A stretch of 5,200 nt of DNA from an uncultured Bacillota bacterium (GTDB lineage Bacteria; Bacillota; Clostridia; Tissierellales; Tissierellaceae), in assembly GCA_937951995.1 (NCBI GenBank), contig CALGAG010000023.1:1-5200 (forward strand), in the 5' to 3' direction. The translations under genes were made by a program, and so were the position numbers. Position 1 is the first letter of the stretch. Every line of letters begins with the position of its first letter. The notes under the pieces are model-generated. The model made no database searches. It was not told the origin of the DNA and saw nothing but the letters and a program-made list of their open reading frames with translations. Positions 1 to 5,141 of this stretch are shown here, piece by piece.

Positions 1-399
1 CTGGTCCTGGAGGTCCACGATCTTTTCCGACAGCTCCCTGACCTGGGTGATGTCCTTGGAGATTTCAATGGCTCCAAGTATTCTTCCCCTGCTCTTTATG
101 GGGATTGACGAGTTTATGGTTGTGATCTTCTCCCCCTTGTAGTTTACAAAGGTCTGCTCCTTCCTAAGGATTGGTTCCCCTGTTCTTATAACCGTAAGGA
201 GGGTACTGGTCTCCTGGTTCAGGGATGGGTAGATCTCAATCAGGTGTCTTCCCACGGCCTTGTCAACATCAACCCCGTCGATCTTCTGTGCGAAGGAGTT
301 GTAGTAGACGATCTTTCCCGAGGCATCTATTATATGGAGTCCCTCCTCCAGGTAGTCCAAAACTTCAATCATATTCTCCTTGAAAAAAATATCCTTCAT
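1..399 (-). CDS. rocR: RocR-like PAS-domain transcriptional regulator, N-terminal part (cut by window edge)
   Basis: The reading frame begins at the ATG at 399 and stays open for 133 codons to base 1, so only the N-terminus is visible. The start is backed by a GGAGGA ribosome binding site at 406-411, six bases upstream. The visible protein is one PAS domain at about residues 11-118: it opens with a GLHIIDASGKIVYYN strand-turn-strand pattern, has AVGRHLIEIYPSL in the middle, and ends in GRILGAIEISKDIT, followed by the start of a linker or coiled coil. This form of PAS domain is typical of RocR/BkdR-type sigma-54 activators, which continue into an AAA+ domain and a Fis-type helix-turn-helix. 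Neither can be seen here, so a PAS histidine kinase remains possible. The preceding gene is a RocB-like hydrolase, and in Bacillus RocR activates arginine/ornithine catabolism genes, which favours RocR. The name rests on context plus the PAS domain and is moderately sure. Confidence 0.72.
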   Translation of the reverse strand, partial: MKDIFFKENMIEVLDYLEEGLHIIDASGKIVYYNSFAQKIDGVDVDKAVGRHLIEIYPSLNQETSTLLTVIRTGEPILRKEQTFVNYKGEKITTINSSIPIKSRGRILGAIEISKDITQVRELSEKIVDLQDQ

Positions 400-405
400 A
401 TTTAT

Positions 406-411
406 TCCTCC
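406..411 (-). promoter_or_regulatory. Ribosome binding site of the RocR-like gene
   Basis: The minus strand reads GGAGGA six bases before the ATG at 399. It fixes the start of the partial regulator, which has no other strong start signal nearby. Confidence 0.75.
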
Positions 412-422
412 ACTATTTTGGC

Positions 423-472
423 GCCTGAAAATCGGCAGTTGCTGCCGAAAATCAGGCAGGTGTTTTCCTGCC
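423..472 (-). promoter_or_regulatory. Two overlapping, mutually exclusive hairpins between rocB and the regulator gene
   Basis: The 89-base gap between the hydrolase stop (489) and the regulator start (399) is filled by structure. In transcript order, hairpin A pairs 467-472 with 455-460 (GGCAGG/CCTGCC, six-base loop). Hairpin B pairs 452-457 with 423-428 (GCCTGA/TCAGGC) outside and 442-447 with 433-438 (CGGCAG/CTGCCG, three-base loop) inside, separated by a four-by-four internal loop. The two share 455-457, so both cannot form fully. Neither ends in a long U run: only TTTT or ATTTTC follow. This could be a weak terminator or attenuator lowering regulator expression relative to rocB, or an mRNA processing or stabilising structure. 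No sigma-A promoter is evident in the gap, so the regulator may be co-transcribed with rocB. Confidence 0.5.
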
Positions 473-488
473 CGTTTTCTCTTTATCT

Positions 489-2129
489 CTATTTCATCAA
501 TTCATTTACCGTGTCCAGAAGGATCTGTGGAAGAACCCCGAAGGAATAGCCCTTCTCAAGTCTTTCCGTAAACTTGTGTGCATCCTTGCCAAATGGTCCG
601 ATGTTTACAACAGGAAGGTTCAATTCCTGCATTTCATCAAGGGGTAGGTTGTACTTTACCCCAAAGCCTGGCATGTTGACCTTCAGTGATTCAACGGCCT
701 TTTCCTCCCTTGGTGCTGCTGCGTAGCTAAGGTCGGAAATGTATGGGTAGAACTTCTTGTTTACAATCTTGTACTGGTCACCTGCATTGGCAATGGCCTT
801 GTCAACTGCAGCCATCAATTTCTTCTCCCTTTCGTCCTCTCCCTTTACGAAGATGTGGGGGTAGTATGGAGGTGAGAAGTATCCGATTACAACAGGGTCC
901 TTGTCCGACCACATGCCATGGACCATCTCCACCATCTTCAAAGCGAAGATTCTCTCATCCACATCCGGGTCATTTAGAAGGTCAGCTGACAGTTCCTCAA
1001 TCCTCCTGTCAAGCTCTTCTCCTCTTTCAGCCCTTACCTTTTGAAGGAGGTCTTCATAGGACATTACCCTTGGCTCCCAGGGAAGCTTCTCAAATGGGTA
1101 GTTGCTCTGCTTTGCATATTCCTGGTATTCCTTGTTCAGGCTGTCCACAACATTCTGGAAGGCCCTCGTTGCCCCGTCCTTCATCTTTCTCATTACCTGG
1201 TCAGGTGTTGAGTTGTGGGTTGCGTAGTTGAAGTAGAGGTAAGCATACCTTGCTATCTGGACTGAGTACTCTGTCTTAAGGTCCTGCTGCCTCAGTGTTA
1301 TTGGAGGAAGTGAGACCTCTCCGTCTGCATTGTCGCAATAGTCCATGTTTAGGTTGAACTCCCTTGTTATCTCAGATGCTATCTGGTTGGGGTCAAGGCC
1401 CTTGTATGGCTCCCCAACGTGGGTTTCCTTGCCGGTGATGTAGAAGCTTGGCATAAGCTTTCCAACGGTTCCCACATATATATATCTTGTCTCGTCACCA
1501 ACATATCTTGGAGCGGAGTAGTCAGTATCCACAACTGCCAGGTAATCATAGCCCTTTTCCTTCTTAAGCTTGACAAGCTCTGGAACAACTGATAGCATTC
1601 CGCCGGAGTTACCCTCCTCGTCGCAAACCGCTGCGAAGATAAGGTTGCCTTCAAGCTCGTCAACATTCTTCGAGAACTCCTCCATCATAACCATAAGGGT
1701 TGCAACCCCGAACTTCATATCGAAGATTCCCCTACCGAAAAGGTAGTTTCCGGAGTCAAGGTCTTCCTTGGCCTCAGGTGATATTGTAACCTCATTAAGC
1801 TTTTTTGTAAGCTCATAGGGCTTTGTTGCGAATTCCTTCAGCTCGCCGTAGTCGCTTATTCCAACTGTGTCAGTATGTCCGATAAACACAAGTGTCTTTT
1901 TGTCGTTTCCCTTTTTTCCATTGATTGTTGCCATAAGTGATTTTCTTCCAACGGGGTCATCGATAACATCAACAAACTTCACATTGTCTGGATTTTCCTT
2001 GAAATAATCCATCTCCATAAATTTGTCATGCACCAATTGGACAACATTGTTTTCCTCAGGAGTTCCCACTACGCCCAATACATTTGTGAGCTCTACAGTG
2101 AGGTCCTCGATTCTCTTTGTCATATCCAT
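489..2129 (-). CDS. rocB: RocB-like M20-family metallohydrolase
   Basis: This 546-residue cytoplasmic protein has no signal peptide or membrane segment and is close in length to Bacillus RocB. M20 dinuclear-metal landmarks are all visible: GHTDTVG at 84-90 (His85 ligand, Asp87 catalytic), GIFDMKFG at 134-141 (Asp137 bridging ligand), CDEEGNSGG at 169-177 (Glu171 general base, Glu172 ligand), VVDTD at 199-203 (Asp201 ligand) and GKDAHKFTERL at 514-524 (His518 ligand). A lid/dimer segment with His237 (GKETHVGEPYKGLDP) also fits M20. It is therefore expected to be an active amidohydrolase or peptidase. RocB belongs to the arginine-degradation rocABC operon in Bacillus, but I know of no firmly established substrate, so the reaction is left open. 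The first ATG is preferred because AGGAGG at 2138-2143 lies eight bases upstream; the in-frame ATG at 2123 would be 14 away. A sigma-A-type promoter precedes it, and a RocR-like regulator follows. Confidence 0.9.
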   Translation of the reverse strand: MDMTKRIEDLTVELTNVLGVVGTPEENNVVQLVHDKFMEMDYFKENPDNVKFVDVIDDPVGRKSLMATINGKKGNDKKTLVFIGHTDTVGISDYGELKEFATKPYELTKKLNEVTISPEAKEDLDSGNYLFGRGIFDMKFGVATLMVMMEEFSKNVDELEGNLIFAAVCDEEGNSGGMLSVVPELVKLKKEKGYDYLAVVDTDYSAPRYVGDETRYIYVGTVGKLMPSFYITGKETHVGEPYKGLDPNQIASEITREFNLNMDYCDNADGEVSLPPITLRQQDLKTEYSVQIARYAYLYFNYATHNSTPDQVMRKMKDGATRAFQNVVDSLNKEYQEYAKQSNYPFEKLPWEPRVMSYEDLLQKVRAERGEELDRRIEELSADLLNDPDVDERIFALKMVEMVHGMWSDKDPVVIGYFSPPYYPHIFVKGEDEREKKLMAAVDKAIANAGDQYKIVNKKFYPYISDLSYAAAPREEKAVESLKVNMPGFGVKYNLPLDEMQELNLPVVNIGPFGKDAHKFTERLEKGYSFGVLPQILLDTVNELMK

Positions 2130-2137
2130 AATAATCT

Positions 2138-2143
2138 CCTCCT
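2138..2143 (-). promoter_or_regulatory. Ribosome binding site of rocB
   Basis: AGGAGG within AAGGAGGAGAT on the minus strand is eight bases before the ATG at 2129. It decides between that ATG and the second in-frame ATG two codons later. Confidence 0.8.
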
Positions 2144-2159
2144 TGTTGGTTCTGTCTAT

Positions 2160-2188
2160 ATCATATCAAATTGTCGTTTTTTTGACAA
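2160..2188 (-). promoter_or_regulatory. Sigma-A promoter of rocB
   Basis: On the minus strand there is a -35 box TTGTCA (2183-2188), a 17-base spacer and a -10 box TATGAT (2160-2165). Transcription would start near 2153, giving a leader of roughly 24 bases that carries the ribosome binding site. No -24/-12 (TGGCAC-N5-TTGC-like) sigma-54 promoter was seen in the 160 bases upstream of rocB, although the adjacent regulator looks like a sigma-54 activator. Confidence 0.65.
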
Positions 2189-2189
2189 T
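2170..2189. promoter_or_regulatory. Inverted repeat over the rocB -35 box (candidate operator)
   Basis: A perfect inverted repeat, ATTGTC-N8-GACAAT, lies at 2170-2175 and 2184-2189, with an A/T-rich centre (GTTTTTTT). One half-site coincides with the -35 hexamer and the other lies in the spacer, so a dimeric repressor bound here would block RNA polymerase. It lies upstream of the predicted start, so it should act as DNA rather than RNA. It does not match the Rex, Fur, CodY or LexA consensus as I know them; the binding protein is unknown. Confidence 0.4.
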
Positions 2190-2233
2190 CTCTATATGTA
2201 AAGACTCTCAAATATATACCTATCCATAACAGA

Positions 2234-2249
2234 CCCTGTCTAAGCAGGG
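2234..2249 (-). repeat. Small inverted repeat between ispE and rocB
   Basis: CCCTG (2234-2238) and CAGGG (2245-2249) form a five-base-pair stem with a six-base loop. It lies between the ispE hairpin and the rocB promoter. It could be a second part of the ispE transcript end. It has no U run and is short, so little weight is given to it. Confidence 0.25.
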
Positions 2250-2261
2250 AATAATTTACAA

Positions 2262-2286
2262 ATGCCCGGATATAATATCCAGGCAT
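2262..2286 (-). terminator. Hairpin after ispE, probable terminator
   Basis: Arms at 2262-2272 and 2276-2286 give an 11-base-pair stem with one G-U pair and a three-base loop, starting four bases beyond the ispE stop. The following transcript is U/A rich (UUUGUAAAUUAUU) rather than a clean U run. It is best read as a modest intrinsic terminator or 3'-end stabiliser separating ispE from the independently promoted rocB. Confidence 0.6.
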
Positions 2287-2289
2287 CAC

Positions 2290-3162
2290 CTAAATGGTCC
2301 TTACATGAAATACATATGGTAGGTCTTTCTGAAGTTTCTTCATTGTAAATTCAAGCTTGTCCACATCGTCATAGAGGCCAAACACAGAGGCTCCGCTTCC
2401 GCTCATTAGGGCACCCAGGGCTCCGTTGTCCTCCATTATTGCTTTTATGTCGCCTATTATTGGGTTTTCAGGGATTATGGCCCCCTCAAAGATGTTGAAC
2501 ATCTCCCCTGCCAGGCATTTCAGGTCATCCTTTTCAATGCATTGGACAATGGGGTCCATGCCCTTGTGGTCCTCTGGGATTGTAAGTTTTCTGTAGGCAT
2601 AGGCACTGGAAATACCGGTTCCGGGATTTGCTAGGAGTATGTGCTTGTCCTTGAGGGATTTAAGTCTTGTGAGCCTTTCGCCGATCCCCTCTGCAAGGGC
2701 CGTTCCACCCAGGATACAGAAGGGGATATCTGCCCCAATCCTTCCTCCAATTTCCATAAGGTCCTTTTGGTTCAGTCCCAGGTCCCACATGGTGTTTAGC
2801 CCCTTCAGGACGGCAGCCCCATTGGTGCTCCCTCCGGCAAGGCCAGCAGCCACAGGTATCCTCTTGTGGATCTGGACCCTTATGCCGGTCCTTGTACCTG
2901 TGAGCCTTGAGATCTCATTCCAGGCCCTGTGGACAAGGTTTGTGTGGTCAAGGGGGACAAGGTGGTTGTCGCATTCTATTTCAACACCCTTGCCGCCTTC
3001 CCTTATGATAAGGGTATCGTGTAGGCTTATCTGCTGCATGACGCTGTTTATCTCGTGGTAGCCGTCATCTCTTCTGTATAGGACATCCAGGGCAAGGTTG
3101 ATCTTCCCGTAGGCATTCTCATCAATTCTCAATGTAAATCTCTCCATTTTCTCTAGATTCAT
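2290..3162 (-). CDS. ispE: 4-diphosphocytidyl-2-C-methyl-D-erythritol kinase (IspE)
   Basis: IspE is a GHMP-family kinase that phosphorylates CDP-methylerythritol with ATP in the cytoplasmic MEP pathway to IPP and DMAPP. The 290 residues match the family length. Visible motifs in order are AYGKINLALDV at 17-27 (catalytic Lys20), RDDGYHEI at 31-38, the ATP-binding PVAAGLAGGSTNGAAV at 103-118, GADIPFCILGGTA at 143-155 (catalytic Asp145), and the C-terminal glycine motif MSGSGASVFGLY at 253-264. The usual AYAKINL reads AYGKINL here, a mild change unlikely to harm function. Start choice is uncertain: the ATG at 3162 is almost at the predicted transcript start, while the ATG at 3147 (MERF) gives a leader of about 17 bases and an N-terminus nearer the family norm. 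Neither has a strong Shine-Dalgarno. It follows veg, as in Bacillus, but a terminator lies between them. Confidence 0.95.
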   Translation of the reverse strand: MNLEKMERFTLRIDENAYGKINLALDVLYRRDDGYHEINSVMQQISLHDTLIIREGGKGVEIECDNHLVPLDHTNLVHRAWNEISRLTGTRTGIRVQIHKRIPVAAGLAGGSTNGAAVLKGLNTMWDLGLNQKDLMEIGGRIGADIPFCILGGTALAEGIGERLTRLKSLKDKHILLANPGTGISSAYAYRKLTIPEDHKGMDPIVQCIEKDDLKCLAGEMFNIFEGAIIPENPIIGDIKAIMEDNGALGALMSGSGASVFGLYDDVDKLEFTMKKLQKDLPYVFHVRTI

Positions 3163-3170
3163 TCCAGACC

Positions 3171-3179
3171 ATTATACCA
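3171..3179 (-). promoter_or_regulatory. Extended -10 promoter of ispE
   Basis: The minus strand reads TGGTATAAT: a perfect TATAAT at 3171-3176 with the TGn extension. No good -35 hexamer stands 16-18 bases upstream (the best is TATTTA-like), which is common for extended -10 promoters. Transcription would begin near 3164, only about two bases before the first ispE ATG. It is needed because the veg terminator lies just upstream. Confidence 0.6.
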
Positions 3180-3212
3180 TAAAGGGGAGGGGATAAATAT
3201 ATTTTGGCATAG

Positions 3213-3235
3213 AAAAACCTACCTTCCGGTAGGTT
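3213..3235 (-). terminator. Intrinsic terminator of veg
   Basis: A perfect eight-base-pair stem (AACCTACC/GGTAGGTT, arms 3228-3235 and 3216-3223) is capped by a GGAA tetraloop of the stable GNRA type and runs into a U tract (3217-3213). It starts within four bases of the veg stop. This is a classic rho-independent terminator and makes veg a monocistronic unit or the end of one. Confidence 0.9.
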
Positions 3236-3238
3236 GTC

Positions 3239-3499
3239 TTAAGAAATACTTATTAGTCTTTCTGCTTCGTCGCAGATTGTAACTTCAACTGTTGATGTAA
3301 GCACATCGGAATAGGTATAGGATACTGTCCTTGTGCTGTCGTAATCGTTGCTTATCCTAACTACAAATAAGCTTGGGTAGGCTGATTCAAGTACTCCCTC
3401 TCTCACTGTTGTCTTCTTTCTACCTCTGTTTGCTCTGAGTCTTACTTTTTTGCCTATGCACCCTTCCAGGTCTTTTTTGATCTCAGCTACACTATTCAT
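3239..3499 (-). CDS. veg: Veg family protein (DUF1021)
   Basis: This 86-residue basic protein has the same length as Bacillus Veg and the same core: an N-terminal helix (IKKDLEGCIGKKVRLRANRGRKKT, about 7-30), then a small beta-barrel-like part with YPSLFVVRI (41-49), TVSYTYSDVLTSTVEV (58-73) and a short polar tail. Veg is linked to biofilm gene expression in Bacillus subtilis; its molecular action is not firmly known, although the basic loop suggests nucleic acid contact (inference). The order veg then ispE matches Bacillus. The ATG at 3499 is preceded by GGAAGGTGG (3512-3520), a usable but slightly distant ribosome binding site. Two strong promoters upstream fit the very active veg promoter of Bacillus, and a strong terminator follows. 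An eight-codon upstream ORF overlaps its start codon. Confidence 0.93.
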   Translation of the reverse strand: MNSVAEIKKDLEGCIGKKVRLRANRGRKKTTVREGVLESAYPSLFVVRISNDYDSTRTVSYTYSDVLTSTVEVTICDEAERLISIS

Positions 3500-3522
3500 A
3501 CGGTTAGAGAACCACCTTCCAT
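3496..3522 (-). CDS. Eight-codon upstream ORF overlapping the veg start (candidate leader peptide)
   Basis: An ATG at 3522 opens a frame encoding MEGGSLTV, ending in a TGA at 3496-3498 that overlaps the veg ATG (3497-3499) as ATGA. A GGGAG site (3529-3533) with six-base spacing stands before it, a better-placed Shine-Dalgarno than that of veg. The veg ribosome binding site lies inside this ORF. This arrangement allows translational coupling by termination-reinitiation. It could be chance in so short a frame. Confidence 0.4.
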   Translation of the reverse strand: MEGGSLTV

Positions 3523-3551
3523 TTTATTCTCCCAAACTCTGGGGACAGAAG

Positions 3552-3570
3552 GAGTGTGTTAGGGACACTC
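3552..3570 (-). promoter_or_regulatory. 5'UTR hairpin of the veg transcript
   Basis: GAGTGT (3565-3570) and ACACTC (3552-3557) form a six-base-pair stem with a seven-base loop, beginning about five bases after the predicted start from the proximal promoter. A hairpin so close to the 5' end commonly protects an mRNA from decay. The role here is inferred. Confidence 0.4.
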
Positions 3571-3581
3571 ATCATGCTCAT

Positions 3582-3610
3582 ATTGTAGCATAATTGGAAG
3601 GCAATGTCAA
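3582..3610 (-). promoter_or_regulatory. Proximal veg promoter (P2)
   Basis: Consensus TTGACA at 3605-3610, a 17-base spacer and TACAAT at 3582-3587, with a TGC extension before the -10 box. Start is predicted near 3575, giving a leader of about 75 bases to veg. Near-consensus boxes with ideal spacing predict a strong vegetative sigma-A promoter. Confidence 0.85.
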
Positions 3611-3621
3611 GCAAACGAATT

Positions 3622-3650
3622 ATTATACTATTATACCCCTAATTTGTCAA
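3622..3650 (-). promoter_or_regulatory. Distal veg promoter (P1)
   Basis: Perfect TTGACA (3645-3650) and perfect TATAAT (3622-3627) are separated by exactly 17 bases. A second TATAAT copy lies in the spacer (3630-3635) but has no matching -35. Start is predicted near 3615, just ahead of the P2 -35 box, so transcription from P1 would run across P2. Confidence 0.85.
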
Positions 3651-3658
3651 TTACACGC

Positions 3659-3693
3659 TTTATATTTATTTTTTAAAAATATTTAATATATTT
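3659..3693 (-). promoter_or_regulatory. A/T-only tract upstream of P1 (likely UP element)
   Basis: Thirty-five consecutive bases are all A or T, with phased A- and T-runs, and the tract begins eight bases upstream of the P1 -35 box. That is where the alpha subunits of RNA polymerase bind UP elements, and it would strengthen P1. The tract also forms the region downstream of mgtE, where no G+C-rich terminator hairpin is seen. Confidence 0.5.
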
Positions 3694-3717
3694 GTTCTTG
3701 ACATATTATGCCCCATT

Positions 3718-5079
3718 CTAAACCCCCAATAGCATTGTAGCTATTGAAAAATACACTATCAAACTGATTGCATCAACGAAGGTGGTGATTAGGGGTCCGG
3801 CCATTATGGCAGGGTCAAGCTTGAAGACCTTGGCCGCCATTGGGGCCAGGCCACCTAGAAGCTTTGCTATGACAACAGTTACCACTAGGGTCAAAGATAC
3901 TGTCATTGATACCAGAAGTCCTGCCTTTGTAATTATCATAAGTCTTCCAAAGTTTACCAGGGCAAGGACCACACCAACTATGATGCTGATCCTGAATTCC
4001 TTCCAAAGTACCTTGGCCGCATCCTTCAGTTCTATCTCCCCTGTTGCCATACCACGTATCACAAGGGTTGAAGCCTGGCTTCCCGAGCTACCTCCGGTGT
4101 TCATAAGCATGGGCATAAAGGATGCAAGTACAACTACAGAGCTTAGGATTCCCTCGTAGCTGCTGATGATATATCCCGATATGGTTGCTGCAACCATCAG
4201 GACCAGAAGCCAGACTATCCTTTGCTTTGCCAGGTCAAACACACTTGATGTCATGTATGGGTCGTCAGATGGTGCCATGGCAGCCATCTTCTGGAAGTCC
4301 TCAGTGGCCTCCTGCTCCATGACGTCCATGATGTCATCAACCGTGATGATACCGGTGAGCCTCTGTTCCTTGTCAACTACAGGGAGTGCAAGGAATCCGT
4401 ATCTTCTGAACACGGTGGCGACTGTTTCCTGGTCATCGTGGGTCTCGACATATATCACATCGTCCTCCATGAGGTCTGCAATGACTGCATCCTCTGGGGA
4501 CACCACAAGAAGTCTCAATGATATTATTCCTTCAAGCTTCCTGTTCTTATTTGTGACATAACAGGTGTAGACCGTTTCCTTGGTAAGGCCGGTCTCCTTG
4601 ATGTGCTCCATGGCCTCCTTGACGGTCATGGACTGGCGCAGCTCCACGTACTCGATTGTCATAAGGCTTCCGGCTGAATCAGGTGGGTACTTGAGGAACT
4701 GGTTGATCAGCTTTCTTTCCTCGGCTGTGGCGTGCTTAAGTACCTTGCTCACTATGTTTGCGGGCATCTCCTCGATAAGGTCGATCATATCGTCAAAGAA
4801 TAGCTCCTCAACTATGTTCTTGACCTCCTTGTCGGTGATGGCCTCGATTATCTCCCCTTGGTTCTCAACTTCAAAGTGGGCAAACACCTCAACCGCCAGA
4901 TCCTTGGGAAGCATCCTGAAAATAAGCAGGGTGTTGTGCAAATCCAGCTCATCCAGGATTTCCGCAATGTCCACCTCGTTAAGGTCCTCCAGGATCTTCT
5001 TGATCCTGAAGTATTTCTTTTCCTCGATAAGCTGAAGGATCTCTTCAAGTATTTCATCTATTGTTTTTAGTTCATCCAT
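3718..5079 (-). CDS. mgtE: Magnesium transporter MgtE
   Basis: MgtE is a homodimeric, Mg2+-gated channel in the cell membrane that imports Mg2+ and closes when cytosolic Mg2+ is high. The 453 residues show the full family plan. An acidic helical N domain covers about 1-130 (DIAEILDELD, MIDLIEEMP). Next comes the YPPDSAGSLM linker at 131-140 and two CBS domains at about 138-260 (LEGIISLRLLVV; LTGIITVDDIMDVM), then a connecting helix. Five membrane helices lie at about 287-306, 311-327, 364-382, 388-408 and 424-451. The pore-region signature NTGGSSGSQAS is at 327-337, and LDPAIMAGPLITTFVDA (421-437) carries the conserved helix-5 Asp436 expected at the ion path. The ATG at 5079 has GGAGG six bases upstream. 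The gene stands alone, and its leader can hide that ribosome binding site. No frameshift or loss of key residues is seen. Confidence 0.97.
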   Translation of the reverse strand: MDELKTIDEILEEILQLIEEKKYFRIKKILEDLNEVDIAEILDELDLHNTLLIFRMLPKDLAVEVFAHFEVENQGEIIEAITDKEVKNIVEELFFDDMIDLIEEMPANIVSKVLKHATAEERKLINQFLKYPPDSAGSLMTIEYVELRQSMTVKEAMEHIKETGLTKETVYTCYVTNKNRKLEGIISLRLLVVSPEDAVIADLMEDDVIYVETHDDQETVATVFRRYGFLALPVVDKEQRLTGIITVDDIMDVMEQEATEDFQKMAAMAPSDDPYMTSSVFDLAKQRIVWLLVLMVAATISGYIISSYEGILSSVVVLASFMPMLMNTGGSSGSQASTLVIRGMATGEIELKDAAKVLWKEFRISIIVGVVLALVNFGRLMIITKAGLLVSMTVSLTLVVTVVIAKLLGGLAPMAAKVFKLDPAIMAGPLITTFVDAISLIVYFSIATMLLGV

Positions 5080-5083
5080 GCTA

Positions 5084-5141
5084 TTCCTCCTTTTTGTTTA
5101 TTTTGGGAGGAACCTCAGGCCAGAGCTCTGACCATGGCTCC
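5084..5141 (-). promoter_or_regulatory. Switch-like leader structure controlling the mgtE ribosome binding site
   Basis: The mgtE Shine-Dalgarno (GGAGGAA, 5084-5090) is perfectly complementary over seven bases to 5106-5112, with a 15-base loop. Part of that anti-Shine-Dalgarno (5109-5112) is also the 3' arm of a second structure: GGAGCC (5136-5141) pairs with GGUUCC (5109-5114), and inside it GGUCAG (5128-5133) pairs with CUGGCC (5118-5123) around an AGCU loop. Forming the long hairpin frees the ribosome binding site; opening it lets the site be sequestered. That is the logic of a translational riboswitch or leader-peptide switch. I do not recognise the M-box consensus or another known ligand-binding core, and the leader may extend beyond the window. 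Confidence 0.5.

Noticed and set aside
244..571. Plus-strand open frames at the left end.
   Set aside because: They lie antisense to the regulator, the intergenic hairpins and the end of rocB, have no convincing ribosome binding site, and encode low-complexity sequence without recognisable motifs.
743..1666. Open frames opposite to, or in another frame of, rocB.
   Set aside because: The rocB frame is intact with all M20 metal ligands; these overlap it completely and look like shadows.
2639..3061. 140-codon plus-strand frame opposite ispE.
   Set aside because: It is the antisense of a fully conserved ispE, and nothing in it resembles a protein family.
3504..3581. Minus-strand frame starting MSMM across the veg 5'UTR.
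   Set aside because: Its ATGs fall at or before the predicted P2 start, and it has no ribosome binding site; the eight-codon frame with a proper site is the better candidate.
3698..3703. Plus-strand TTGACA that could be a -35 box.
   Set aside because: No -10 box lies 16-18 bases downstream, and no plus-strand gene follows.
3782..5070. Several plus- and minus-strand frames within mgtE.
   Set aside because: mgtE has an unbroken frame with all domains; these frames are Ser/Thr/Met-rich mirror translations without start signals.
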